64,000 nucleotides of DNA from Vibrio sp. 99-70-13A1 (GCF_013114625.1 NZ_VTXD01000022.1:1-64000), one strand, 5' to 3'. Positions 18,630-28,683 are shown, counted from the stretch's first letter. Translations and numbers: made by a program. The notes: a model not told the origin generated them from the letters alone.

Positions 18630-19745
18630 TCAGTCATTTCGAAATTGGTATCGATATCCTATTTGAAAAGCAATGTCTGTAGAGTTATCCATATTCACGA
18701 CATTCTCTACAAACAACAACTCAATTGCCGAATTTTTCATTGTATATCGGTAACCCGCCAGTATTTCGTGCACAGCAAAAGATAGGTCAGAAATCCCATT
18801 TTCAGCGCCTTCATATAAGCGATATTCAAGGTGAAGCTCGTGATTTTCTATAAACTCAAACTGGTATCCTCCCGCCCAAGAAAACCTCAAAGTGTTATGT
18901 GGTAAGTCACCAATGGTTTGTGCCTCGTACTGATAAATGACCCCTACATTGGTGAAAAAATTATGGTCAGTCACTCTGAATTCATAGTTAAATTGAAGTG
19001 ATTGCTCCAATTGGTGACCTTCAAATGCTCCATTCGCAACTCGGTTATAAAAAATTGACGAGCCTATAGATAATCCATGATGTTCAGCTGCTATAAGTTG
19101 GTACTGCGCGTAAAGGGTAAACGCACTACTTATCGTATCTCCTTCAAAGTCATCAACCCTGATGTTGTACTTTGGTACAGCAATATTGAACTGGTGATCA
19201 TCGACTTTATCTCGACCATTGTGTTGGATACTAAAAAAGTCGTGGAACCCTTCAATTGGTCCATCTAAATAATTATTTGAGGCGTAGTTCCAACGATAAT
19301 GAAGGTCTAGTTGGAATTGAGGCGTTGCTTGCCATTTTGTTCCGATAAAAAGTTGATTTTGATAGTAATCCGCTCGATATTCGCGCGTTTTTATCCAAAT
19401 GCTGGCTGCTGTTAAAGCGGCATAAGCTTCTGTTGAACCATCTTCCATTGAGTAACCGGAACGCAGCTGGGGCGTTAGACTGTTGGTTTGAATAGGAGCT
19501 TGAGCATAGCTGAGCAATGGACCAAAATTTGGCGTCACATGTGGTTTTGGTTCTACATGATACTTTGGTTCTACATGAGATTTTGGTGCTATATGTAACT
19601 CTGAAGGCGGCTGTGCATCAACCGCAAAGCTTTGTTTTGTGTAAAAGAAGAACAGTGCCGCCAAGAGAATATAAGTGATGTGAAATGTCATTTTACGTAT
19701 AGAAAGAATAACCAACTCGTAGTCCAACTCAACGACTTTTCTCAT
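18630..19745 (-). CDS. DUF3187 outer-membrane barrel protein
   Basis: About 371 residues. A hydrophobic export segment (TYILLAALFFFYTKQSFA) is followed by many alternating aromatic strands and a C-terminal YRYQF-type end, typical of outer-membrane beta-barrels. It matches DUF3187. I start at 19745 because GGAGG precedes it; an ATG at 19688 gives a tidier signal peptide but has no ribosome site. After the export signal the linker has four six-residue repeats of the form HVEPKx encoded by 18-bp units (19524-19595). Function is unknown. Confidence 0.75.
   Translation of the reverse strand: MRKVVELDYELVILSIRKMTFHITYILLAALFFFYTKQSFAVDAQPPSELHIAPKSHVEPKYHVEPKPHVTPNFGPLLSYAQAPIQTNSLTPQLRSGYSMEDGSTEAYAALTAASIWIKTREYRADYYQNQLFIGTKWQATPQFQLDLHYRWNYASNNYLDGPIEGFHDFFSIQHNGRDKVDDHQFNIAVPKYNIRVDDFEGDTISSAFTLYAQYQLIAAEHHGLSIGSSIFYNRVANGAFEGHQLEQSLQFNYEFRVTDHNFFTNVGVIYQYEAQTIGDLPHNTLRFSWAGGYQFEFIENHELHLEYRLYEGAENGISDLSFAVHEILAGYRYTMKNSAIELLFVENVVNMDNSTDIAFQIGYRYQFRND
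19524..19595 (-). repeat. In-frame 18-bp x4 repeat in the DUF3187 gene
   Basis: Four consecutive 18-bp units encode HIAPKS, HVEPKY, HVEPKP and HVTPNF on the minus strand. They lie in the linker between the export signal and the barrel. Confidence 0.9.
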
Positions 19746-19972
19746 ACTAGCCTCCATGCAAAGCATAATTACTAATACGAAAAGTCTAGTTAGATAAGTG
19801 ATAGATATCTAATTAATTGCTTACACCGTTTGTTAATAGATTTATAAGTGAGATGAAAATAGAGAATTTATGGAAAGAAGAGTTGAGGTGTGGCTATGGG
19901 AAAAGTTTAACTGGTAGACAGCTTTCCAGAAGTGAAAAGCTATCTAATCCGTGTAGTGGTTGCCTACCAAAG

Positions 19973-20200
19973 TTAATTAGAAAGGACAATCTTAGGTGAA
20001 ATAACGACAGGTTGCGCCAAAGTGAGAATCACTGGAGTCAGCGCTTTAGTTACATTAGTAAGGGTGTTGATGGTAGGGGCTAAGTTAATGCTTTTGATCG
20101 GTGAGGCAACCATCAAGTTTGAAGCATATCGTGTACTTGTACATCCAACAGTAGAGGTCAATGCGAGAGTTGCTAATAATAACTTACTAAAAATGTTCAT
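19973..20200 (-). CDS. Small predicted lipoprotein
   Basis: A 75-residue protein with a lipoprotein signal (MNIFSKLLLATLALTSTVGC, lipid-attachment Cys20). The mature part is short, hydrophobic and Thr/Pro-rich. AAGGAAG sits seven bases before the ATG, which supports translation. I do not recognise the family. Confidence 0.6.
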   Translation of the reverse strand: MNIFSKLLLATLALTSTVGCTSTRYASNLMVASPIKSINLAPTINTLTNVTKALTPVILTLAQPVVISPKIVLSN

Positions 20201-20355
20201 GGTTTCTTCCTTTTACCTATGTAATTTATTCAAAGGAGAGAAAGTATTTAGAATGCATCTCCTCTGCCTGTGAGGTAACAATGCATTTGTATTTAATATA
20301 ATAAAAGCTTAGGTATTCAAGTTTATAATGTTGAAACTTGAAGTCGCATATGGTG

Positions 20356-21102
20356 TTACTTAACGTTGATAGAACCAACAGTATCGAACATATCAAAATG
20401 CCATCGCCTCAAAGCAATCACAATCGAAGTCCCATTTCTGTCTTTCATATCTAGCTTAGAGTCGTCTTGGCACTCTTCATGGAAATCATCAATTAGCTTT
20501 TGCACTTTCTTCTGAAACTTCTGATTGGTATGGGGTGACATAAGCCCAGTTGCCATAACTAACTTTTCATCTTGGCGAGCAAAGTGACTATTAAAAAATT
20601 GAGGTAACACTTCTTTAAGGAAGAAAGTTTGAATTGGTCCACCTGCAATCCAGTCAAAAGTCGGCGAGAGTAATAATCGAATGCGGTTATCCGGCATTAA
20701 CTCAATTATTCGAAGGCGATCAAGCTCTGCAAGTTTTTGGATTAGAACGTTTTTATTTACATCGTAGCGATCCATTATTTCATTGAACTTAAACCCATTG
20801 AGCACACAGACTGCAACCATGAGTAATAATTTATCGTTAACGATGTTTTGTTCTTGCTTGAAGGTGAGTGTTTGTAGCCCTGTTGTCGAGCGAGAAGCGA
20901 GCCTAAACAATTCTGCTAAATCAAACCTCATTAGCTCGCAAATTTTATTAAGCCTAGCCAAGCTAATATTACTGCCATCTGCCAGTAAGCGTTTTACTGA
21001 ACCTTCACTTAAGTCCAATTGAACAGCAATGTCTTGATATTGAATTTCATGTAGCTTGAGCTGTTTCTTCAGTTCTTTAATGACAAATTGTGTACCCTGC
21101 AT
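20356..21102 (-). CDS. XRE-family transcriptional regulator
   Basis: A 248-residue protein. An N-terminal Cro/cI-type helix-turn-helix (about 8-68) contains YQDIAVQLDLSEGSVKRLLADG. It is followed by a longer helical region with no recognised ligand domain (about 75-248). Similar stand-alone regulators occur in vibrios, but the target is unknown. It is not obviously linked to a neighbour. Confidence 0.8.
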   Translation of the reverse strand: MQGTQFVIKELKKQLKLHEIQYQDIAVQLDLSEGSVKRLLADGSNISLARLNKICELMRFDLAELFRLASRSTTGLQTLTFKQEQNIVNDKLLLMVAVCVLNGFKFNEIMDRYDVNKNVLIQKLAELDRLRIIELMPDNRIRLLLSPTFDWIAGGPIQTFFLKEVLPQFFNSHFARQDEKLVMATGLMSPHTNQKFQKKVQKLIDDFHEECQDDSKLDMKDRNGTSIVIALRRWHFDMFDTVGSINVK

Positions 21103-21355
21103 ATCAACTCTATTTTTTATTAAAATTCATTAGTCTCATCAATAGAAAATAACAAGTAACTGAATAAAATAAAACTTTTGATGTGGATGACAAAGCAAAA
21201 GTTTGAGAAGCACTGCTAGTTTCTACCTTTAAAGTGAAAGCTGGATCAATGTTTAATGACCATAAATGCTTAAAGGGTAATATTCATTTAACGAAGCGAA
21301 CAATGTTATTTATACTATTGTTACTTAAGGAAGCAGATAATTTGAGGACTCTAAA

Positions 21356-21826
21356 ATGAAGCTTTTGGTTTTTATATTTGCTTTCGTATTACTACCTTTT
21401 GCTCAGGCTGAGCCTTTGCAAATAACTTTGGGAAATAATCAACAAGCACCGATCACATTGGAAATGAAAGATCTCCAAAGTATGCCCATGACTTCTTACA
21501 CTACGAATCTACCTTGGCTAAAGGGTGAAGCTAAATTTACAGGTATCACTGTTTCTGATTTGTTCAACTCTTTGAATATTGAGCTTCCTGATGTCATTAC
21601 AGTGCGTGGTTTGAATGATTACTCAGTTGATATACTGAAGTCAGATATTGAACAATATCAACCCATAATTGCATTTCTGAAAGATGGAAAAGAAATGCCT
21701 GTGAGATACAAAGGACCGTACTGGCTGATTTACTCTTTAAGCCAATTCCCTGAAATAAATATCGCTAGTTACCATGCTCAAATGGTATGGCAAATAGAGA
21801 AAATTGAACTGATAGGCGATGAATAA
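21356..21826 (+). CDS. Periplasmic oxidoreductase-molybdopterin-like protein
   Basis: A 156-residue exported protein (signal peptide 1-18, AQA/EP). The mature part resembles the Oxidored_molyb fold (pattern GVTVSDLF, VRGLNDYSVDI, then PVRYKGPYWLIYSLSQFPEIN). It lacks the conserved cysteine that ligates molybdenum, so it is probably a sensor or ligand-binding version rather than an enzyme. It overlaps the following diguanylate cyclase by eight bases, so the two are co-translated and probably act together. Confidence 0.75.
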   Translation: MKLLVFIFAFVLLPFAQAEPLQITLGNNQQAPITLEMKDLQSMPMTSYTTNLPWLKGEAKFTGITVSDLFNSLNIELPDVITVRGLNDYSVDILKSDIEQYQPIIAFLKDGKEMPVRYKGPYWLIYSLSQFPEINIASYHAQMVWQIEKIELIGDE

Positions 21827-22931
21827 TAAATTTAAAATAATTCAACCTTTCTTACGAATAGCAAAATTTCTTTTGTTGATAATTTCATGTGCGTTGTTAT
21901 TTGCTGATCTTTCTTTAATGAGAGAGACTCGCAACCTAGCGAAATCTTACTCTGATCATCAGAACCAAGCGACATGGTTTTTATTCCAATTAACGAAAGA
22001 ACTTTCGGAGTTAGTGGCTGAGTCTAACCATATTGGTGATGGTGATCAGCATATGAAAAAAGTCTGGTTAAAGTATGATTTAGCATGGAGTCGATTTGAT
22101 TTAGTTTTAGACAGTAAGGAAGCGGATAATTTCCTTTCAAATAATCAAACCAAACTCTTCTTCTCACGTTTGTTTGAAGATTACAAAGCTCTTGAACCAC
22201 TACTCAAGGAAGTAACTGACTTAGATGTTGAGAAAGGGGAAACCTTCAACAGAGCAGTCAATGAGCTGTATGTCAGTATGATTGATTTTGTAAATCGCAA
22301 CTTTAGGGTGGCAAGTCCGCTTTATCAAGAGCAACAGCGAAAAGCAAACTATCTTGAATCATTACAATGGATATTCTTAATTGGCTTTGTTTTTTGTATT
22401 TGCCTGATTAGTGGCACTTTCTATTTGGAAGCTCGTCATCATAAATATATCGCCCTATCTGACTCATTAACTTCATTGGGTAATCGACTTGCTTTGTTTG
22501 AGGCGATAGATAAATTAAAACTAGAACAAGGTAAATTTACAGTTTATCTTCTTGATATGGATGGATTTAAGGCTATAAATGATAAATTTGGACATCAAGA
22601 AGGGGATAAAGTACTTGTCGCTTTTGCTAAGTATTTAAATGCTATAACCGTTCCTAACTGTGAAGCTTTCCGAATTGGTGGGGATGAGTTCGCTATTGTT
22701 CAAACCTTTAGTAACGCGACTTTAGAAAGTACCGTGGTTAATTACGTGCGTGCTCCTTCACAGGGAAATAACTATTTTAAACATAGTCAGCTTGCCGTCA
22801 GTGTCGGGGTGTCCCATTACCCAAATGATGCTGAAGATATTGATGATCTTTTAGGCATCGCTGATATGAAAATGTACGAGATGAAGTTTTCTAATAAGCA
22901 GGATAAACAGCAGCGAAAAAAACAGGTATGA
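21819..22931 (+). CDS. Membrane diguanylate cyclase (GGDEF)
   Basis: A 370-residue protein with two membrane helices (about 13-31 and 183-203) bracketing a periplasmic helical sensor region of about 150 residues. The cytoplasmic GGDEF domain has an intact active-site motif at 287-291. The usual inhibitory RxxD site five residues upstream is replaced by VPNC, so product inhibition is probably absent. It would make cyclic di-GMP. The overlap with the preceding periplasmic gene suggests that protein is its signal input. Confidence 0.9.
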   Translation: MNNKFKIIQPFLRIAKFLLLIISCALLFADLSLMRETRNLAKSYSDHQNQATWFLFQLTKELSELVAESNHIGDGDQHMKKVWLKYDLAWSRFDLVLDSKEADNFLSNNQTKLFFSRLFEDYKALEPLLKEVTDLDVEKGETFNRAVNELYVSMIDFVNRNFRVASPLYQEQQRKANYLESLQWIFLIGFVFCICLISGTFYLEARHHKYIALSDSLTSLGNRLALFEAIDKLKLEQGKFTVYLLDMDGFKAINDKFGHQEGDKVLVAFAKYLNAITVPNCEAFRIGGDEFAIVQTFSNATLESTVVNYVRAPSQGNNYFKHSQLAVSVGVSHYPNDAEDIDDLLGIADMKMYEMKFSNKQDKQQRKKQV

Positions 22932-22965
22932 TACGTCAGTTTTTAAATCCTGAGTTGGGAAGGTC

Positions 22966-23484
22966 ATGGCAAAGTTAACACTACAAGAGCAAATGCTAAA
23001 AGCTGGCTTAGTAAATGAAAAAAAATTAAAGAAAGCAAAGAAAGGCTCTAAAAAGTCTCGTGTACAAGCAAGAGAAGCAAAAGCTGCAGCTGAAGAAACA
23101 AAACTGACGCAGCAAGCGAAAGATAAAGAATTAAATCAGCAGCTAAAAGACAAGCAATTGAGCAAAGAAATTAAAGCTCAAGTGAAACAGCTGATCCAGC
23201 TAAACAAATTGGATCTTAAAAGCGGTGAGATCAAATATAACTTTACCGATGGCACGATCGTTAAATACCTTTATGTTGAAGAGTTGACTCGAAAGCAACT
23301 GAGCAGCGGTATCTTAAGTATTGCTCGTGAAGGTGAAGGCTATGTCGTTATCCCAACTGGTGTCGCAAACAAAATCGCGATGCGTGATGAAGAGTCAATA
23401 GTGGATACGCAGGTTACAGAAGAAGTGCTAGACGAAGATGATCCATATAAAGATTTCGTCATCCCTGATGATCTAATGTGGTAA
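22966..23484 (+). CDS. DUF2058 protein (YaiL family)
   Basis: A 172-residue cytoplasmic protein of the YaiL/DUF2058 family, described as nucleoprotein or polynucleotide-associated. The N-terminal half is a Lys/Gln/Ala-rich coiled coil (about 15-80). A compact domain follows, ending in an acidic DDPYKDFVIPDDLMW tail typical of the family. The molecular function is not established. Confidence 0.88.
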   Translation: MAKLTLQEQMLKAGLVNEKKLKKAKKGSKKSRVQAREAKAAAEETKLTQQAKDKELNQQLKDKQLSKEIKAQVKQLIQLNKLDLKSGEIKYNFTDGTIVKYLYVEELTRKQLSSGILSIAREGEGYVVIPTGVANKIAMRDEESIVDTQVTEEVLDEDDPYKDFVIPDDLMW

Positions 23485-23541
23485 TGCCTTTCATTAGAAA
23501 GTTTTGAGATACTAAAGCATGTCATAAGCGTTTTAAGCAAA

Positions 23542-23583
23542 ATCTTAGATAGTGCTAATAACATCTTAGACAGTGCTAATAAC
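23542..23583 (+). repeat. 21-bp tandem duplication after the yaiL-like gene
   Basis: Two adjacent 21-bp copies (23542-23562 and 23563-23583) differ at one base. They lie about 58 bp after the stop and before the terminator. Confidence 0.9.
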
Positions 23584-23599
23584 TTGAAACAAGCGTATT

Positions 23600-23640
23600 A
23601 AAAATGCAGTGACTATTGAATAAATAGCCGCTGCATTTTT
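23600..23640 (+). terminator. Terminator of the yaiL-like gene
   Basis: AAAAATGCAG (23600-23609) pairs with CTGCATTTTT (23631-23640). A second short pairing lies in the loop and a T run ends it. Confidence 0.8.
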
Positions 23641-23696
23641 GTATCTGGATTAATCGTTTTTCCAATAGTCATTTGGTCCTACTGGATGCACCTGTA

Positions 23697-24578
23697 TCAC
23701 TGGCGGTCTTTAAAGTAGTCTCGAACAAATTGAATGAACACTTTATGTTTTTGAGCCGGATATATCATCTGCGGGTGGAATAAATACACACTGTTATTCA
23801 TTTCAATACACTCATTGGCAAGTACCAGTTCTAAGTCTCCTTTCATCACTTCTTTTTCTACGTAATAACTCGCGATACGAATAATGCCATTCCCAGCTAA
23901 GGCTTGCTGTTTGAGCAAATGGTTTTCGTTACTCGCCACCCAACCGGAAACGGTGATGTCTTCAGACAAAAGTGGCCATAGTTTTTGATGTAAAGTTGCT
24001 AAGCATTGGTGGTTGTGAAGATCAGATACTTGCTTCGGTATCCCAAACTCTTCTAGGTATGCTGGGGATGCCACTAAATCATGTTGGTATGAAATAAGTT
24101 TGGTTGCCACCATGTTCTCCGGTGGTGTATTAGTGGCTCTGAAAGCGATATCAATACCATCTTGATTGAGGTTGAACGTGGTGTAGCTGGAGTTGATTTC
24201 AAAACAAATGTCAGGATAGAGCTTCTTAAAACGCTGACAGATATCAAATAGAAAAACTTCAGCGAACATTTTAGTTGCGGTGAGTCTAAGCAAGCCACTG
24301 ACTTTTTCATGTTCGTCAGACACACTGCGTTCTAGGTCAAGTACCTGGCTGCGAATTGTTAGCCCCTGAGCAAGCGCACGCTCGCCTTCTTGAGTTAGGC
24401 GAACACTGCGTGTTGTACGAACCACCAGCGGGCATTTTAATTCAGTTTCAAGCCTTTTTACTTGTTCAGATAAATAGCTTTTAGATATTCCCAATGTTTG
24501 AGCTGCTTTAGTGAAATTAAGCTGTTGAGCGAGTTCAACAAAAAGCATTAAGCGTTCTATCCGCTTGTGTTCATTCAT
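23697..24578 (-). CDS. LysR-family regulator
   Basis: A 293-residue regulator from the ATG that gives MNEHKRIERLMLFVELAQQL, the usual LysR beginning; the longer frame starts at a TTG inside the divergent promoter region. The winged helix-turn-helix spans about 1-60 (NFTKAAQTLGISKSYLSEQV), and the periplasmic-binding-like effector domain about 90-290. It is divergent from the aldo/keto reductase gene at 24765, the usual arrangement for a LysR regulator and its target. Confidence 0.88.
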   Translation of the reverse strand: MNEHKRIERLMLFVELAQQLNFTKAAQTLGISKSYLSEQVKRLETELKCPLVVRTTRSVRLTQEGERALAQGLTIRSQVLDLERSVSDEHEKVSGLLRLTATKMFAEVFLFDICQRFKKLYPDICFEINSSYTTFNLNQDGIDIAFRATNTPPENMVATKLISYQHDLVASPAYLEEFGIPKQVSDLHNHQCLATLHQKLWPLLSEDITVSGWVASNENHLLKQQALAGNGIIRIASYYVEKEVMKGDLELVLANECIEMNNSVYLFHPQMIYPAQKHKVFIQFVRDYFKDRQ

Positions 24579-24764
24579 CTTACTTCTCACCTTTCTTCGG
24601 CTAGTGTTTCTTAGTATCAAATTTGAAGTGCAAAACGTTAATAGCAGGCATGGCTTATTATTGTGTCTGTTCATTATAGCGAACAATCAATTCGTAACTA
24701 GCTTATTTAGTTTCTTATAAAGAACAATATGATATGAGCATAACTTTATGAATGAGAAACGATT

Positions 24765-25757
24765 ATGAGCAAAACATCCATTTCAAGCCAAGCCATACCA
24801 TTGTCTAATTATCTTCCGAACGTCAGTACTATTGCCTATGGATGCATGGGTTTAGGCGGAGGGTGGAATCAAAACCCAACCTCAAAAGAGGATGTTAAGC
24901 AAGCTAATGAAATTATTGAATTAGCACTAGAGTCAGGGATTAACTTGTTTGATCATGCTGATATTTATACGTTCACCAAAGCTGAGCAAGCATTCGGATC
25001 TGTACTTAAACAGACCCCTTCGCTACGTGACAACATGTTTATCCAATCAAAATGTGGTATTCGATTTGAAGGAGAAGGCAATGTAGGTCGTTATGACTTC
25101 TCATCAGATTGGGTGAGTGAGTCAGTTGATAGCATTTTGCAGCGTTTGAATACTGAGAAGTTAGATGTCCTTTTGCTGCATAGACCTGATCCATTGATGG
25201 ATCTAGAAGAGCTTGCTAAAACAATGCAGTCGATACATAAGCAAGGAAAAGTCGACTACTTTGGTGTGTCGAATATGAATAGCCATCAAATCCAATTTCT
25301 GCAATCAGCACTTGAGTTACCCATTGTCGCGAATCAGATGGAGATGAGCTTAGCGAAATTAGATTGGTTAGATGAAGGGGTAATGGTGAATACCGAGGGT
25401 TATCACCAATCTGACTTCCCAACCGGAACGATTGAACATTGCCGTATGAATGGTATTCAACTGCAAGCATGGGGATGTTTGGCTCAAGGGCGTTTTTCTG
25501 AATCGGGTCATCATTCTGAACACGAAAATGTACGTAAAACGGCTCATTATGTAACGCAGCTTGCAGATCAATATGGCGTAACGAGTGAAGCAATTGTACT
25601 GGCGTTCTTGTTAAGACATCCCGCGAATATCCAGCCAATAATTGGCACTACCAATTTAGATAGAATCAAGGCTTCTTCACAGGCTACCCAAGTGCAGTTA
25701 AGCCGAGAAGAATGGTACAACCTTTACGTTTATTCTCGTGGGCAAGCGTTGCCATAG
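24765..25757 (+). CDS. Aldo/keto reductase
   Basis: A 330-residue NADPH-dependent carbonyl reductase of TIM-barrel fold. The catalytic tetrad is visible as Asp and Tyr in FDHADIYTF, Lys in IQSKCGI and His in LLLHRPDP. It resembles the YdhF subgroup of E. coli. It is divergent from a LysR regulator and is followed 50 bp later by an HbpS-like gene, so the three probably form one regulatory unit. The substrate is unknown. Confidence 0.88.
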   Translation: MSKTSISSQAIPLSNYLPNVSTIAYGCMGLGGGWNQNPTSKEDVKQANEIIELALESGINLFDHADIYTFTKAEQAFGSVLKQTPSLRDNMFIQSKCGIRFEGEGNVGRYDFSSDWVSESVDSILQRLNTEKLDVLLLHRPDPLMDLEELAKTMQSIHKQGKVDYFGVSNMNSHQIQFLQSALELPIVANQMEMSLAKLDWLDEGVMVNTEGYHQSDFPTGTIEHCRMNGIQLQAWGCLAQGRFSESGHHSEHENVRKTAHYVTQLADQYGVTSEAIVLAFLLRHPANIQPIIGTTNLDRIKASSQATQVQLSREEWYNLYVYSRGQALP

Positions 25758-25806
25758 TGATGTTTGAAAGTTCATGGAAGAAAGCACATTGAAATAGGAT
25801 TTATTT

Positions 25807-26199
25807 ATGTTGAATTTAAACCTTGCACAAAACTTAGTGAATACTGCACTAGATATTGCCCAAAGTCGTAACCAATCAATCGCAGTGAGCATTTGTGATA
25901 CTCATGGTGAGCTGATTAGTTTTTCTAAAATGGATGGTGTTAGCGTTCAAGCCGGATTATTGGCTCAGAACAAAGCTTATACATCGGCAAGAGATAGGCA
26001 GCCAAGTGGTAATCTCGGAGCTTGGGCAAAAGAAACAGGGAAGGACATGAGCTACTGGACGGATTCTAGAATTACTGGTTTTAAAGGCGGTATTCCTATT
26101 GAAAAGGGTGACCAGGTAATTGGAGCGATTGGTATCAGTGGCTTAAGTGAGCAAGAGGATGAAGAGCTTGCTAACGCTGTGATTGCTCGCTGCCTTTGA
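25807..26199 (+). CDS. HbpS/GlcG-family protein
   Basis: A 130-residue protein of the DUF336 family (GlcG/HbpS), recognisable by the pattern ISICDTHGELISFSKMDG-like (here AVSICDTHGELISFSKMDG), then GGIPI and IGAIGISGLSEQED. Streptomyces HbpS binds haem, and GlcG is linked to glycolate use. The role here is unknown, but it probably shares transcription with the aldo/keto reductase. The start has AGGA with a rather long spacing. Confidence 0.85.
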   Translation: MLNLNLAQNLVNTALDIAQSRNQSIAVSICDTHGELISFSKMDGVSVQAGLLAQNKAYTSARDRQPSGNLGAWAKETGKDMSYWTDSRITGFKGGIPIEKGDQVIGAIGISGLSEQEDEELANAVIARCL

Positions 26200-26216
26200 T
26201 TGTTCTTAACTTTCTA

Positions 26217-26237
26217 GATAGAAGATAGAAGATAGAA
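26217..26237. repeat. Heptamer GATAGAA x3
   Basis: Three perfect copies start 18 bp after the HbpS-like stop codon and then decay into GACAAAAGACAG. Confidence 0.85.
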
Positions 26238-26287
26238 GACAAAAGACAGAATGAGTCACTGATTGATAGTTGAAGTTCTATCTAATA

Positions 26288-26318
26288 AAAAAACCGACAC
26301 TATTAGCGTCGGTTTTTT
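26288..26318. terminator. Terminator between convergent genes
   Basis: An 11-bp stem (26288-26298 with 26308-26318) has a 9-base loop and A and T tracts on both sides. It separates the HbpS-like gene from tcyP. Confidence 0.88.
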
Positions 26319-26329
26319 ATGGACTAGAT

Positions 26330-26383
<54 letters not shown>

Positions 26384-26426
26384 CGTCTAGCTAATCCTCT
26401 ATATAAACCAATTAGAAAATAGGCAA

Positions 26427-27800
26427 TTAAGCGTTCGCTTCTTCAAGCTTAGTTTCTGATTCTTTCTTACCAAGTATACGGCTTGTGATTGTTCCTGCAG
26501 TCATAGCTCCTGATACGTTAAGCGCGGTACGTGCCATATCGATAAGTGGCTCGATAGAGATAAGCAACGCCGCGATAGTCACAGGAAGCCCCATAGCAGG
26601 TAGTACGATAAGTGCTGCGAAAGTCGCGCCGCCACCGACACCAGCAATACCAAATGAGCTTACGGTAATAATTGCAATCAGAGATAGGATGAAGTTGATG
26701 TCCATTGGGTCAATACCCACAGTTGGAGCAACCATTACTGCTAGCATTGCAGGGTAAATACCCGCACAACCGTTCTGACCAATTGTTGCACCGAATGAAG
26801 CTGAAAGGTTTGCGATAGCTGGTGGCACGTTTAGTTTGGTAATTTGAGCTTCAACATTCAGTGGAATGGTTGCTGCAGAACTACGCGATGTGAAAGCGAA
26901 CGTTAAAACCGGCCAGATTTTTTGGAAGTATTCCTTTGGGTTCACACCAACAAAAGAAACCAATACGCCGTGTACAACGAACATCAGCAGAATAGCCACG
27001 TAAGATGCGACGATGAAACCAAGCAAACTTAAGATATCTGAAGCACTTGAAGTTGCCACAACCTTAGCCATTAGTGCAGCAATGCCGTAAGGCGTTAATG
27101 CCATAATCATCTTAACTAAACGCATTACAATAGATTGAGCCGCTTCGACAAAAGTACGAATTGGTGATTCCAGTTCTTCTTTCTCTGCCATCACTTTACG
27201 TGCTGCAATACCTGTAAGCACACCAAAGATAACAACCGCAATGATTGACGTTGAGCGAGCGCCAGTTAAATCTGCAAATGGGTTGGTTGGAATGAAGCTA
27301 ACCAGCATTTGAGGAATCGTTAAGTCAGATACTTTTCCGATGCGGCTTTCAAGTGCAGCAATACGGGCGGTTTCGCGTGACCCTTCAACAAGTCCTTCAG
27401 CTGAAAGCCCGAATGCTTGTGTCACGATAATGCCGACAATTGCAGAAATGGCAGTTGTTGCTAGTAAGATTGAAATAGTCAGACCTGAAATCTTACCTAA
27501 TGATCCGCCTTTTTCTAACTTAACTACCGCAGCAATCATTGAAACAAGTACAAGCGGCATGATGACCATTTTAAGTAAACCGACGTAACCGCGGCCAACC
27601 ACATTCACCCAGTCCAAAGTTTCTTTTATTACTGAGCTGCCTTCACCGAATATCAGCTGCAAGCCAAGACCAAAAGAGCTGCCAAAAACTAAACCAAGTA
27701 GTACTAATCGTGAAAGGGTGTTTTCTTTTTTCTGCTGTCCGTAGAGAAAGAACAGAATACCAATGAATACCGCTAAGGCTGCGATAGCTGGAAATGACAT
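26427..27800 (-). CDS. tcyP: L-cystine/dicarboxylate-type symporter (TcyP family)
   Basis: A 457-residue inner-membrane transporter of the dicarboxylate/amino acid:cation symporter family with eight or more helices and re-entrant loops. The conserved motif [15 protein letters not shown] and the later NGCAGIYPA match the TcyP (YdjN) branch, which imports L-cystine. The assignment is by overall resemblance, and other substrates are possible. It is monocistronic with AAGGA before the ATG. Confidence 0.85.
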   Translation of the reverse strand: MSFPAIAALAVFIGILFFLYGQQKKENTLSRLVLLGLVFGSSFGLGLQLIFGEGSSVIKETLDWVNVVGRGYVGLLKMVIMPLVLVSMIAAVVKLEKGGSLGKISGLTISILLATTAISAIVGIIVTQAFGLSAEGLVEGSRETARIAALESRIGKVSDLTIPQMLVSFIPTNPFADLTGARSTSIIAVVIFGVLTGIAARKVMAEKEELESPIRTFVEAAQSIVMRLVKMIMALTPYGIAALMAKVVATSSASDILSLLGFIVASYVAILLMFVVHGVLVSFVGVNPKEYFQKIWPVLTFAFTSRSSAATIPLNVEAQITKLNVPPAIANLSASFGATIGQNGCAGIYPAMLAVMVAPTVGIDPMDINFILSLIAIITVSSFGIAGVGGGATFAALIVLPAMGLPVTIAALLISIEPLIDMARTALNVSGAMTAGTITSRILGKKESETKLEEANA

Positions 27801-27984
27801 TTGACGTCCTTATGAATTACTTATTATCAATGAGCTGAATTATATATGGTCAGCGATACTGTTAGCTAAGATAGCGATCTGTAACAAAACGTAAAATAAG
27901 CAAAAGTAATTTAATAGAACGAATGGGAATATCTGATTTTGTTAGTGTTTATGCATTCACCAACCTGATGGTTAACTGAGCACA

Positions 27985-28683
27985 TTAACGATATTTTGAG
28001 AGTAAATTAAGCATTTCCGTCGAATCACACATCTCAATTGGGTGGTGATTAATTTCAAATAATTTAAACAACATGGCTTGAGCAACATCGTATGCCGCGA
28101 TTGGACGAAGGTTCTTAAATTTCCCCACCATGAAAGGTGAGAAGAGTGGCATCAATTTTTGAATAAACTGTTCATCGGTTCGGTTATGTTTTCTTTCTCC
28201 GACCAGAGGACCTGGTCTCATGAATAGTACTTGTTTAAATCCCATTCTCATCAAGTTCTGTTCCATGTTTCCTTTGCAACGTAAGTAATGAGAATACGAT
28301 TGAGTTGAAGCGCCATAGCTAGACACAACGGCTACTCTTTCAACTCCAAGTAGTTTCATGGTTTGCGCGACTTCGCAGACTAACTCAACGTCAACTTTTC
28401 TCAATGCTTCTTTTGAACCTGCTTGTTTTAAGGTCGTCCCTAAACAGATCAGCCCAAGTCTTGGAGGAGGTAAAGCATCATCCCACTGGTTAATGTGTAA
28501 ATCAGCATTAATGATATTGGTTAATTTACTTTGGTCGATTGAACTATCGAAAAGAGACGTGCGAGATAGCGCATAAACATGAGAAATAGCCGGCTCCATG
28601 ACCAATAGCTTTAAAGCTTGACCTCCAATTAGCCCTGAAGCTCCTGCAATGATTACGGAAGTGTTGTCACCTGAGATGGTCAT
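27985..28683 (-). CDS. NAD(P)-binding Rossmann-fold protein
   Basis: A 232-residue atypical short-chain reductase with nucleotide-binding GASGLIGG near residues 14-21 and segments LICLGTT and RPGPLVGER. It resembles NAD(P)-binding proteins of the HTATIP2/TIP30 type. The usual YxxxK pair appears only as a degenerate SHYLRCK, so catalytic activity is uncertain. It is monocistronic. Confidence 0.8.
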   Translation of the reverse strand: MTISGDNTSVIIAGASGLIGGQALKLLVMEPAISHVYALSRTSLFDSSIDQSKLTNIINADLHINQWDDALPPPRLGLICLGTTLKQAGSKEALRKVDVELVCEVAQTMKLLGVERVAVVSSYGASTQSYSHYLRCKGNMEQNLMRMGFKQVLFMRPGPLVGERKHNRTDEQFIQKLMPLFSPFMVGKFKNLRPIAAYDVAQAMLFKLFEINHHPIEMCDSTEMLNLLSKYR

